Shown here in pieces: positions 16,682 to 24,771 of a stretch of DNA of 55,383 bases. Numbering within the stretch: position 1 is the first letter of the stretch; each line of letters starts with the position of its first letter. The stretch is from contig DLRW01000007.1 of the NCBI GenBank assembly GCA_002501205.1, positions 1-55,383 of the forward strand, read 5' to 3'. The notes beneath the pieces were generated by a model. That model was not told the origin of the DNA, did no database searches, and saw only the letters and a program-made list of their open reading frames with translations. The DNA is from Flavobacteriales bacterium UBA7878. GTDB lineage: Bacteria; Bacteroidota; Bacteroidia; Flavobacteriales; Schleiferiaceae. The translations under genes and the position numbers were made by a program.

Positions 16682-17865
16682 AAAATCTGTATATCCTACT
16701 TCTTAGTCTTTTAAGCTTAGGAGCTTCAGCACAATTACGCTTCCTGCAAGCCGACGATTTTGAAGATTACGAATTAGTCCTGAAAAGTGCCCGCCAGAAC
16801 CATCACCTCATATTAATGGCCGTACACGATCGCAGTGGTGATTTCAGACAGATGTACGATGATGGGGTGTTCAATGACGCCGGGCTAAACCAAGCCGCAA
16901 AAGCCTATACCACCGTAGCCATCGATATCCATAAACCAATGGGTGCCCGGTTCGAAAGTATTTTTAGTTTAAATGATCTCCCGGCCTTCTACATCATGAA
17001 TGAAGAGGAATTTGTTTTAGATGTCCTCAGTGGTTATCAAAGTGCCCAAGACCTTCGCAGTGCCATGGCCGAAGCCGCCAAAGCCCCATTCTTATACGAC
17101 ACCTTGGTTCAGGCCTATCAGGCGAAAGCCTTAAACGACCAGCAATGGTTGAAGCTCCTGGAGCTATATGCCATGAACTTTGACTTTAGAAACACCACCC
17201 ATTTAGCGCAAGAATACCTGAACGCTAAATCCGAAAATGAATTATTACAGCTGCCCGCGGCTTTGATTCTAAGTCAATATGGGGTAAGCCTGGAAACCAT
17301 TTACCCCACCCTAATCCTTAGCAATACCAGTGCCCTGCGCAAGTCCGTTCCGAATTTTAATCTCTCCGATTTTTTAAACACTGCTATTGAATATAATCTC
17401 GACCTGGCCATTGTGAGCAAAGATTCCCTTCTCTGCGAAAACATCTGTGAAAAGCTGGTAGTTCCGCCCCTTTTCCCTAAAGACAGCCTGGAAGTGATGC
17501 GCATGAATATTCGCCGAGAATTTGCCTGGCAAAGTGAGCAGTTTGCTTTATACACGGAGGCATTTATCAAAAAGCAAGATTCCAAAGCTCCTGGCCTGGC
17601 CGCTTCGATGTTGTTTGACGAAGCTTATGATATTGTCGAGAATTTCAACAGTACATCAGCCTTAAATGCCGCTTTGAAAATGGCCAATCGTTCGGATGAA
17701 AAAGAAACCAGTTTCAGAGCTAAAATGCTAAAAGCCTATATCGCCTATCTGCAAGAGGACAGTGAACAAGCAAAGCTTTACTTACAAGATGCCCGCAGTC
17801 AGGTTAAGAGTCCACAACAATTGCGAAACCTGGAGAAACTGCAAGAATTGGTGAATGAGCAGTAA
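16678..17865 (+). CDS. Secreted thioredoxin-fold protein without CxxC, with helical C-domain
   Basis: This 395-residue exported protein has a signal peptide of about 19 residues. Residues 25-130 follow a thioredoxin-like pattern similar to DUF255/Thioredoxin_7 proteins: a leading helix, the strand 'HLILMAVHD', the helix 'DGVFNDAGLNQAAKAY', the strand 'TTVAIDIHK', then 'LPAFYIMNEEEFVLDVLSGYQS' with a cis-Pro position. The active site reads RSGD (about 52-55), so redox chemistry is unlikely. The C-terminal two thirds is alpha-helical and TPR-like. It overlaps the CAP gene by ATGA and ends this run of coupled genes. Confidence 0.7.
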   Translation: MKNLYILLLSLLSLGASAQLRFLQADDFEDYELVLKSARQNHHLILMAVHDRSGDFRQMYDDGVFNDAGLNQAAKAYTTVAIDIHKPMGARFESIFSLNDLPAFYIMNEEEFVLDVLSGYQSAQDLRSAMAEAAKAPFLYDTLVQAYQAKALNDQQWLKLLELYAMNFDFRNTTHLAQEYLNAKSENELLQLPAALILSQYGVSLETIYPTLILSNTSALRKSVPNFNLSDFLNTAIEYNLDLAIVSKDSLLCENICEKLVVPPLFPKDSLEVMRMNIRREFAWQSEQFALYTEAFIKKQDSKAPGLAASMLFDEAYDIVENFNSTSALNAALKMANRSDEKETSFRAKMLKAYIAYLQEDSEQAKLYLQDARSQVKSPQQLRNLEKLQELVNEQ

Positions 17866-17917
17866 TCTAGATAATTGATTGACGGTTTAAACGGCATTAA
17901 ATTACCTTTAGGGTCCC

Positions 17918-18880
17918 ATGAAAACCCCCTTCCCTAGCTTTAAAACAATCCTGATTATTGGGCTGATGAGTCTGCAATGGGCTTCAGCACAGGTAATTTA
18001 TTCCATCAATACGCAAAAACATCCATTTCGAAGTTTTAATTATCTGGAGCAAAAGGATTTGAGCATCTATGCTGATGAGGAAGGGCAGTTAAAGCTTTAC
18101 AGCCATGGCGACAGCATCAAACTAAAAGGAGATCGTGCTCGTATTTTCAGTAATGAACAGCAAATTCTTACTTACGATGTCCACCAAAAGAAGAGCCGCT
18201 TATACCTCTATTCGCTGGAAGGCAAATTGCTAAAAAAAGAAAAGCTCTCCTTCTCTTTGGCCGATCTCTGCTTAGTGGGAGACTCCATTTATATACTGAG
18301 TAGATCCTACAAATACGAACGAGGACAAGTGGCTCATCTCTATTTACTGAATAAAGATCTGGAAGTACAAAAGACCTGGAACACCAGCTTTGCCGGAATT
18401 AATGGAATCAACATCAATTATTATGCTCCTACAGAACGCTTGATTATAGGCGCAGGTTTAGAGTGGTATCAATTCGATTTAAACGGAAACGAAGTTTTTA
18501 GTGCAAATGTTCCGCACTCTTCCTACAGTTTTGTTAATGGGGAGTACTTCAGTCTATTAGACAAGCTTAGTGATGCAAGCTATCTTTTTATTTACCATGA
18601 AGACAGTTTACTTTTCATGTGGGAAACCCACTTGGAAGCAAGCTATATGCTAAATAATCTATTTGCAACAGATCATGCAGTTTTCTTCTCCTGGGCACTT
18701 AGTCTTGATGGGCGTTATGTATTAAGCCTGGACCATTCTCACCGCTTGTACTTGTATGATCATCAAAGCGAAGAGTTTGAAGAAATTATGCAATCTAAAA
18801 ACATCGAGTTTGTTTTCTTTTTAGAGGATGGCAGACCGGCTTATTTGGATAGAAAAAGAGGAATACAAATTCTTGATTAA
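17918..18880 (+). CDS. Exported beta-propeller-like protein, unknown function
   Basis: This 320-residue protein has a signal peptide (about 1-24, ending ASAQ). The rest is a series of short beta motifs with repeated 'L.LYS...' strands ('KSRLYLYSLEGKLLKKE', 'AHLYLLNKDLEVQK', 'HRLYLYDHQSEEFEE'), suggesting a WD/kelch-like propeller. No family is recognised. There is no C-terminal secretion signal. A possible promoter (TTG at 17879, 21 nt, then TACCTTTA at 17903) lies very close to the ATG. It stands alone between the purA run and the CDF gene. Confidence 0.6.
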   Translation: MKTPFPSFKTILIIGLMSLQWASAQVIYSINTQKHPFRSFNYLEQKDLSIYADEEGQLKLYSHGDSIKLKGDRARIFSNEQQILTYDVHQKKSRLYLYSLEGKLLKKEKLSFSLADLCLVGDSIYILSRSYKYERGQVAHLYLLNKDLEVQKTWNTSFAGINGININYYAPTERLIIGAGLEWYQFDLNGNEVFSANVPHSSYSFVNGEYFSLLDKLSDASYLFIYHEDSLLFMWETHLEASYMLNNLFATDHAVFFSWALSLDGRYVLSLDHSHRLYLYDHQSEEFEEIMQSKNIEFVFFLEDGRPAYLDRKRGIQILD

Positions 18881-18939
18881 TACTAGTAAATATGGATGTG
18901 TCCTATTAATCTAGAGCCTTCCTTCTTTTATTTCGATAC

Positions 18940-19011
18940 ATGGGAATTCGGATCGTTACGAAAATCTATCTGCAGCGCCGTATTTTGGAATTCAAAACCT
19001 GGCGTAAATAG
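18940..19011 (+). CDS. Possible 23-residue basic peptide
   Basis: A short frame opens with ATG and ends TAG 9 bp before the CDF gene. It encodes a basic, mixed hydrophobic peptide (MGIRIVTKIYLQRR followed by ILEFKTWRK). It could be a leader peptide or chance. No ribosome site or homology can be shown. Confidence 0.15.
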   Translation: MGIRIVTKIYLQRRILEFKTWRK

Positions 19012-19020
19012 AGATCATTC

Positions 19021-19815
19021 ATGAAACTTCAGCAAAGCCTTTTCTATATTCCCAAAATGGATTGCCCCTCTGAGGAAAATCTCATCCGGCTCAAGCTGCA
19101 AAATTTCAGTCAAGTTCATCATCTAAATTTTGACCTAGAACAAAGACAATTAAAAATTCAACACCAGGGCAAGGTAGAGCCTTTAAGCCAAGCTTTGGAT
19201 GAACTAAAGCTGGGCAGTCGTTTCATTAATAGCCATGAAGTTGATGCTAGTTCAGCAGATCAAAAACAGGAGAAGAGCCTTTTATGGGCCGTACTTCTAA
19301 TAAATCTGGGCTTCTTTGGAATAGAAGCACTATGGGGCTGGTTGGCCAATTCGATGGGCCTGCTGGCGGATAGCTTGGATATGCTGGCTGATGCCTTGGT
19401 TTATGGATTAAGTCTTTGGGCAGTGGGAGCTACTTTAATCCATAAAATAAGGGTGGCCAAAATAGCGGGCTACCTCCAACTATCTCTGGCCTTCCTGGCA
19501 TTTATAGAGGTACTACACCGCTTTATTAGTCCTGTGGAATTACCTGATTTTAAAAGCATGGTGATTGTTTCAGCCTTTGCTCTGCTGGCCAATGCCCTAT
19601 GTTTATACCTGCTGCAAAAATCACGGACAAAGGATGAAGTGCACATGAAAGCCAGCTTGATATTCACCTCAAATGATGTGATTATAAACCTAGGAGTGAT
19701 TAGCGCCGGGAGCCTGGTTTATGTTTTAGACTCGCCCTGGCCGGATTTAGTCATTGGAATGATTGTTCTATTCCTCGTCGCCAAAGGTGCGCTCAGAATA
19801 TTGAAACTAAATTGA
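19021..19815 (+). CDS. CDF-type cation transporter with N-terminal HMA-like domain
   Basis: This 264-residue inner-membrane protein is predicted to export divalent cations. Residues 1-75 look like a small ferredoxin-fold metal-binding domain ('YIPKMDCPSEENLIRLKL') that keeps only one of the two usual cysteines. About six membrane helices follow from residue 87. The cation site motifs typical of this subgroup are visible: 'LLADSLDMLADALVYG' in helix 2 and 'FTSNDVIINLGV' in helix 5. The long cytoplasmic C-domain of classic CDF transporters is missing. The metal is not predictable from sequence alone; zinc, iron or cobalt are candidates. Confidence 0.8.
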   Translation: MKLQQSLFYIPKMDCPSEENLIRLKLQNFSQVHHLNFDLEQRQLKIQHQGKVEPLSQALDELKLGSRFINSHEVDASSADQKQEKSLLWAVLLINLGFFGIEALWGWLANSMGLLADSLDMLADALVYGLSLWAVGATLIHKIRVAKIAGYLQLSLAFLAFIEVLHRFISPVELPDFKSMVIVSAFALLANALCLYLLQKSRTKDEVHMKASLIFTSNDVIINLGVISAGSLVYVLDSPWPDLVIGMIVLFLVAKGALRILKLN

Positions 19816-19886
19816 GCCCCTACCTATAGGGCTAGAAAATACTATTCCCTTAAAAGACCTGTTATACTAGACAAATCAATCAGTCT

Positions 19887-21011
19887 ATGAGGTCTAAGCT
19901 AATTCTGTTAACCTTACTCTTTTTCAGCCTGTGGAGCAAAGCTGTTTTGGCCTGCGGGAATTTTTACGGTCATACTCTGGATGGAGAAATTAGATATACC
20001 CATGATATATATTTAAGCGCTACCATGCTCAGTTTTGATACCGATTGGCTTCGGTCGCAAAAGCAAGCCTACAAAGAAAAGATTAAGGAAGCGCCACATA
20101 ATTTCCAGTACAAATCGGACCTGTCTTTAATACTTATGCAACTAGGCATGATCGACTCCACCTTAAGTATTTTAAGACCCTTAATTAAGCTCTATCCTAC
20201 AGAATACAATGTAGTGGCCAACCTCGGCACTGCCTTTGAACTAAAAGGAAAATTAGACAGTGCACTGATCTTGATTCGCAAGGGCTATGAGCTTAATCCC
20301 GATTCACATCGAGGGAGCGAATGGATTCATATTAAAATCCTAGAGGCCAAAATCAAGGCTAAAAACAGGAATCCTATCTGGATGCAAAGGAACCCCATCA
20401 TCACCATGGAAGAACTGGAGCAAAGGCTGGGAGAAGGAAAACGAAAAGCCGAACAAGTAAACCTTGACTTCAATTACCAAATTCGAACCCGTGTACCCTT
20501 CACTCCTGCTCCGAATGAGGTTCTTAGTAATCTATTAGAAACACTGGGCGATTTCAATAAAAAGCATGGAACCTATGAGCAAGCTATTTTGGCCTATGCT
20601 TACTCGATGAGATTCAGTAAAAATCCTAATTATAATTTTAAAATTCGGGACAAGATTAAGGACTTAAATCGGCAGTTAAAGGAAAATATGGGCGATCATA
20701 GTTTAAGCCTAGAATTCCACTCTATGTTAATACAAAGTGAAGTAGATCCCATGTTGTTAGTTTATGGTTTGGATGATTATGCCGAGCATTTGGATTCCAT
20801 CTACCGTCGAAATCAAAGTTTTGACTCGCTTAAGATCGCCAAAATGCAGCTCGACTCGATTGACAAAGCTGTGGAAGAAAAAAGTAGATTGGCGGAGGAA
20901 AAAATCCGAAGCCAAAAAAACCACAGTTATCTGTATCTACTTAGTGGTATAGCACTGGGCTTACTAGTTGGAATATTAGTGAGGCAACTTGCAAAAAGAA
21001 AGGCTCAATGA
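19887..21011 (+). CDS. Exported TPR protein with C-terminal membrane anchor
   Basis: This 374-residue protein has a signal peptide (about 1-22), a Cys-containing mature start (ACGNFYGHTLDG), at least two TPR-like repeats around 75-140 ('YKSDLSLILMQLGMIDSTLSIL', 'VVANLGTAFELKGKLDSALILI') and another near 230-255. A coiled-coil-like charged helix near 315-345 leads into a C-terminal membrane helix (about 350-368) with a basic tail. TPR domains are protein-interaction modules. It is the first gene of an operon, and its stop overlaps the start of the GldM-C-like gene by ATGA, so the two proteins are probably made together. Confidence 0.7.
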   Translation: MRSKLILLTLLFFSLWSKAVLACGNFYGHTLDGEIRYTHDIYLSATMLSFDTDWLRSQKQAYKEKIKEAPHNFQYKSDLSLILMQLGMIDSTLSILRPLIKLYPTEYNVVANLGTAFELKGKLDSALILIRKGYELNPDSHRGSEWIHIKILEAKIKAKNRNPIWMQRNPIITMEELEQRLGEGKRKAEQVNLDFNYQIRTRVPFTPAPNEVLSNLLETLGDFNKKHGTYEQAILAYAYSMRFSKNPNYNFKIRDKIKDLNRQLKENMGDHSLSLEFHSMLIQSEVDPMLLVYGLDDYAEHLDSIYRRNQSFDSLKIAKMQLDSIDKAVEEKSRLAEEKIRSQKNHSYLYLLSGIALGLLVGILVRQLAKRKAQ

Positions 21012-21643
21012 AAGTTCTGGTAGTACAATTAATATTCATTTCCTTTCATTTATCCTTAATTGGCCAGAGTCAATTAATAACTGCTCCCCACGATCATCTC
21101 TACCAAGGTTTAGCAAATCCCCTCAGCATAAATAAGCATAACGTAGCCTTTGATAGTTTGATTTTTGAAGTTAGTAATGGCCTACTTGAAATTGACAGCA
21201 CAATAATGATTGCTTATCCCGTTAAAATTGGCTCCTGGAAAATGAAAGTCTATCAAGTAGAAAATGGCGACAGTATTCTAGTGGACAGCTTGCTAACTGA
21301 AGTTCGGAAAATACCTGATCCTATCCCATCTATATACAAGAGACGAGCAGGTACTTTTAGTAAAAATGCCATTGCCGAAGCGAATATGGAAAGTTCGATT
21401 CATTCCTCTGAAATACTAGCTTGTGGCGTACGTTTCCCGATTCTTTCTTACCATATCGTTGCTTTTCGAAATCATGAAATCCTTTGGGAAGTGACGAATG
21501 AAGGGGCGAGAATCACAGATTCTAACCAAGAGCTGATTTTGACTTTAAAATCGGGAGACCTGATCACTTTTACTAATATCCTAGGGCTTAATACCTATGA
21601 TGAAGAAAATGAGCTTACTCCCTTCCAAGTAGAAATTCAATAG
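21008..21643 (+). CDS. Stand-alone GldM C-terminal-domain-like exported protein
   Basis: This 211-residue protein has a signal peptide of about 20 residues. The mature part aligns by eye with the last two domains of GldM, the T9SS/gliding motor shaft: 'LYQGLANPLSI' at the start, 'EVRKIPDPIPSIYKRRAGTFSKNAI' in the middle, and 'NQELILTLKSGDLITFTNILG...FQVEI' at the end. GldM itself is about 500 residues with an N-terminal membrane helix; here only the periplasmic tip exists. No gldK, gldL or gldN lies nearby. I infer it may bind a GldK/N-like or outer-membrane partner, or act as a decoy or adaptor. It is coupled to the TPR gene upstream. Confidence 0.7.
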   Translation: MKVLVVQLIFISFHLSLIGQSQLITAPHDHLYQGLANPLSINKHNVAFDSLIFEVSNGLLEIDSTIMIAYPVKIGSWKMKVYQVENGDSILVDSLLTEVRKIPDPIPSIYKRRAGTFSKNAIAEANMESSIHSSEILACGVRFPILSYHIVAFRNHEILWEVTNEGARITDSNQELILTLKSGDLITFTNILGLNTYDEENELTPFQVEIQ

Positions 21644-21665
21644 CTTTAATCCCAAATTTGAATAT

Positions 21666-22889
21666 TTGACAAAATCCAAAGCCCCCAAAATTCTTCGCTA
21701 TTCTATATTCAGTCTTCTAGCGTTCTTCTTCATCTTGGTCATATTAGTTCGTTTTACCGATGGCACGATCAGTAGTGATCAAAAGGTATTGTTAGGTTAC
21801 GATGAAAAGGCTGGGCGTTTTCAATTTTTTGAAGATCGGGTCTTTTACCTCAATGGCGTTGATGGTCCCTATATCTTAGGCGATAGTCTGATTCGTATAA
21901 ATGCTGAAAATGAGCTTTTAACAGAGTCCATCAACCCGGATAGCATTTGGGTTGAGAGTAGTTCCGGCATTCAATTCCAATTGCCACTTCACGAAAGGAT
22001 TGAGATTCCAGCGGATCATTATTCTCTAAATACCAGGCTTTTAGCTATATCTGACATTGAAGGGAATTTTGAAGCACTACAAGGGCTATTGCAAGCTCAT
22101 TCGGTTATTGATCAAGATCTTAACTGGAGCTTTGGAGATGGGCATTTGGTTTTAGTGGGTGATTTTGTGGATCGGGGTATAGATGTAGCTGCCGTACTCT
22201 GGCTCATCTATAAACTCGAAGCCGAAGCTCTGGCGCAAGGGGGTCAGGTGCATTTTATCCTAGGTAATCATGAAATCCTTAATCTGCAAGGGAATTTCCA
22301 TTACGCCAAAGGCAAGTATAAAAAATTGGTTTCCCTAATAGGTGATGAGGATGATCCTCAAGACAATAATCGCTTACTCTATTCGCCCCAATCGCATTTA
22401 GGTCAATGGCTTCGATCTAAGAATTGTATCGAAAAAATTGGCAATCAGCTCTTTGTCCATGCCGGACTTTCGCCCGATATCTTAAAGTATAATCTATCCC
22501 TATCGGAAATCAATGATCTGGTTCGCCAAAACCTGGATTTGGATTTGTACAAGAAACCAAATTCTGATTCAATTGCCAGTTTCTTAATGGGAATACAAAG
22601 TCCTTTTTGGTACCGAGGCTTGGTGCGCGACTACAAGTACTATTCAAAAATCAGCTCGAATGAACTCAGCACCATTTTAGGCTATTACAAGGCCGATCGC
22701 ATCATTATTGGACATTCTGTGGTTCCTGAAGTATCCACAGACTTTGAAGGACAAGTGATTCGTATTGATGTAAAGCATGGTAAAAGGCTAAACAGTTCGC
22801 AAAGCCAAGGCCTGCTTATCGAAGGAAATAGGACCTATAAAATAGACGCAAGTGGTGCTAAACAAAGTCTTTTAATAACTTCGCCTTAA
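21666..22889 (+). CDS. Membrane-anchored metallophosphoesterase
   Basis: This 407-residue calcineurin-like phosphatase has an N-terminal membrane helix (about 10-29), placing the catalytic domain outside the cytoplasm. The catalytic motifs are present: 'ISDIEGN' (about 128-134, with Glu where most PPP enzymes have the metal-ligand His), GDFVDRG (165-171), GNHE (200-203), 'LFVHAGLSP' and 'IIGHS'. The substrate is unknown. The start must be TTG 21666: the frame contains no ATG before the catalytic region, and an in-frame stop lies at 21630-21632. It is 22 bp after the GldM-C-like gene and 8 bp before the next gene, so they are likely one operon. Confidence 0.82.
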   Translation: MTKSKAPKILRYSIFSLLAFFFILVILVRFTDGTISSDQKVLLGYDEKAGRFQFFEDRVFYLNGVDGPYILGDSLIRINAENELLTESINPDSIWVESSSGIQFQLPLHERIEIPADHYSLNTRLLAISDIEGNFEALQGLLQAHSVIDQDLNWSFGDGHLVLVGDFVDRGIDVAAVLWLIYKLEAEALAQGGQVHFILGNHEILNLQGNFHYAKGKYKKLVSLIGDEDDPQDNNRLLYSPQSHLGQWLRSKNCIEKIGNQLFVHAGLSPDILKYNLSLSEINDLVRQNLDLDLYKKPNSDSIASFLMGIQSPFWYRGLVRDYKYYSKISSNELSTILGYYKADRIIIGHSVVPEVSTDFEGQVIRIDVKHGKRLNSSQSQGLLIEGNRTYKIDASGAKQSLLITSP

Positions 22890-22897
22890 AACCTTTT

Positions 22898-23419
22898 ATG
22901 CACGCTTCACTGGATAATATTCTAGCCAAGGTCTTCCCTCCTGCCACCCGATATTCCTTTTATGTAATTATGGCAGCGGGCCTGATCAATTTAGCTTTCC
23001 AGCCTATTGCGGGATTCGTAGCCATCCTAGTAAGCATTTTTGTAATCTTTGCTCAAAACGGTCTGCGCCTGGATCCTCAAAAGAACCAATATCAATCTTA
23101 CACAAAGTTTCTCGGACTTAAAATGGGAAAATGGCAAAGTCTGGAGGAATATGCAGATCTCTGTATCCTAAAGACCAAACAGAGTACGAAAGCCTATTCA
23201 CGTGCCATGGTAGAATCGGAGACGAGTAGCGAGGTCTTTTATGATATTTACCTGGTCTCCAAAAACCATCGTAAAAAATTATTAATCAAGCGCTCCAGTT
23301 TATTCGATCAAGCCAAATTGGAAGCCGAATTATTAGCTCAGGCTTTAGAGCGCCCCTTAGTGCCTTATCAGCCTCAGCTTAGTGCCGCTAGCCAAGCAAG
23401 ACGCGCAAGACGACGTTAA
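22898..23419 (+). CDS. Small membrane protein with PH-like cytoplasmic domain, unknown
   Basis: This 173-residue protein has two adjacent membrane helices (about 20-52) followed by a beta-rich domain ('LRLDPQKNQYQSYTKFLGLKMGKW', 'YDIYLVSKNHRKKLLIKRSS') and a helix. The layout resembles bacterial PH-like membrane proteins. The C-terminus is strongly basic (SQARRARRR). Function is unknown. It starts 8 bp after the metallophosphoesterase stop and is probably the last gene of that operon. Confidence 0.65.
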   Translation: MHASLDNILAKVFPPATRYSFYVIMAAGLINLAFQPIAGFVAILVSIFVIFAQNGLRLDPQKNQYQSYTKFLGLKMGKWQSLEEYADLCILKTKQSTKAYSRAMVESETSSEVFYDIYLVSKNHRKKLLIKRSSLFDQAKLEAELLAQALERPLVPYQPQLSAASQARRARRR

Positions 23420-23527
23420 TCTCTCGGTCTCAAAGCTTTAAAGTTTTCTTAAAAACTACCTTATAGCCTTTCGGCTGAAAAGAATTCAGGTTCTATTTCG
23501 TTCCTTAAGGGAACCAAATTCAATTCC

Positions 23528-24736
23528 ATGAAGCCGATCTATCCAATGCTTGTCAGCCTGGGCTTACTTGCTGCCTGTCAATCTCCCCAAGCAAAAAATC
23601 CTAAAATTGCCGAAAACCAGAATCCTCCTTCCGAATTAGTAAATGAATCAAAGTCAGAATTGGTCACTACCACTGCATCTGATTCCAAGGCTCCTCAAGT
23701 TGAACTAGTCTTCTGCCTGGATGCTACAGGAAGTATGGGTGGATTAATTCATACCGCCAGGGAGAAAATATGGGACATTGTAAGCGTCACGGCCCAGCAA
23801 AATCCAGCCCCGGAAATTCGCTTAGGAATGGTTTTTTATCGCGATCGCGGAGACAATTTTATTACCTATTCCTTGCCACACACCAGTAATATCGACAGTA
23901 TTTACACAGAGCTTTTAAAAATTGAAGCCAGTGGTGGAGGTGATTCTCCTGAAAGTGTAAACCAGGCTTTGTGGGAAGCGATTAATGACTTCCAATGGTC
24001 TTCTTCACCTCAGGCTTATCGTAGCGTATTTGTGGTAGGTGATTGTCCTCCGCACATGGATTACTCCAATGAAGTGCGCTATCCGGAAGCCTGCAAAATG
24101 GCCAATCAGAAAAATATCCGCGTCAATAGCATCAAATTGGGAACCCAATGTACTGATGCCATTTATCACTTTCGCGAAATGGCCAAAGCTACGAATGGCG
24201 AATTCCTGCAATTAGATCAAAATGCCAGTGACCAAATTATTCGTTGTCCTCAGGATGATTCCATTGCCATTTACTCCTATCGCCTGGATGATTCCAAACT
24301 CTACTATGGCAGCGCTCAAGAAAAGGAACGCATGCTGGAGAAGAAAGAAAAAGCCCTGGGCTTATTCAGCAGTTCAAGCAGTAATGCGGCTGCATCCCGC
24401 GCTGAATACAATATGAGTGAATCGGGCTCTAAGAACCTTTACGGGCATAAGGAATTACTGAATGACCTGGAGAATAACAAACTGAATTTCGAGGATCTCC
24501 ATGAGGAGGAATTACCGGAAGAACTGAAAGGACTGAGCGCTGAAGATCGCAAGGCGAAAATTGCTGAATTGCAAAAAGAGCGATCTACCATCCTTGCTAA
24601 ATTGAAGCGACTGCAAAAAGAAAGAGACCTTTATCTTAAGGAGCAAAGAAATAAAGATCCTGAATCCATGTCCTTTAGCAATCAAGTTTTTGAAATAATA
24701 AAAGCACAAGCCGCGCAAGACGGCCTTATCCTCTAA
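23528..24736 (+). CDS. VWA-domain lipoprotein with coiled-coil tail
   Basis: This 402-residue envelope lipoprotein has lipobox LLAAC (Cys about 17) and a low-complexity linker. A von Willebrand A domain from about 58 to 240 carries the MIDAS motif FCLDATGSMGG and a conserved 'SGGGDSPESVNQAL' metal-ligand loop. The C-terminal third (about 260-385) is highly charged and predicted coiled coil ('EERLK'-type heptads such as 'KIAELQKERSTILAKLKRLQKER'). VWA domains bind protein ligands through a metal ion. It is a single gene with its own terminator. Confidence 0.82.
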   Translation: MKPIYPMLVSLGLLAACQSPQAKNPKIAENQNPPSELVNESKSELVTTTASDSKAPQVELVFCLDATGSMGGLIHTAREKIWDIVSVTAQQNPAPEIRLGMVFYRDRGDNFITYSLPHTSNIDSIYTELLKIEASGGGDSPESVNQALWEAINDFQWSSSPQAYRSVFVVGDCPPHMDYSNEVRYPEACKMANQKNIRVNSIKLGTQCTDAIYHFREMAKATNGEFLQLDQNASDQIIRCPQDDSIAIYSYRLDDSKLYYGSAQEKERMLEKKEKALGLFSSSSSNAAASRAEYNMSESGSKNLYGHKELLNDLENNKLNFEDLHEEELPEELKGLSAEDRKAKIAELQKERSTILAKLKRLQKERDLYLKEQRNKDPESMSFSNQVFEIIKAQAAQDGLIL

Positions 24737-24739
24737 AAG

Positions 24740-24768
24740 AAAAGAGCGGCTCCAGGGCCGCTCTTTTT
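24740..24768. terminator. Bidirectional terminator between VWA lipoprotein and rocD
   Basis: AAAGAGCGGC and GCCGCTCTTT form a 10-bp stem with T-rich tails on both strands between two convergent genes. Confidence 0.9.
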
Positions 24769-24771
24769 ATT

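Noticed and set aside
17879..17910. TTG-N21-TACCTTTA before the propeller-like gene
   Set aside because: It is a reasonable match, but its expected start point nearly coincides with the ATG and one consensus base is wrong; noted in the gene entry only.
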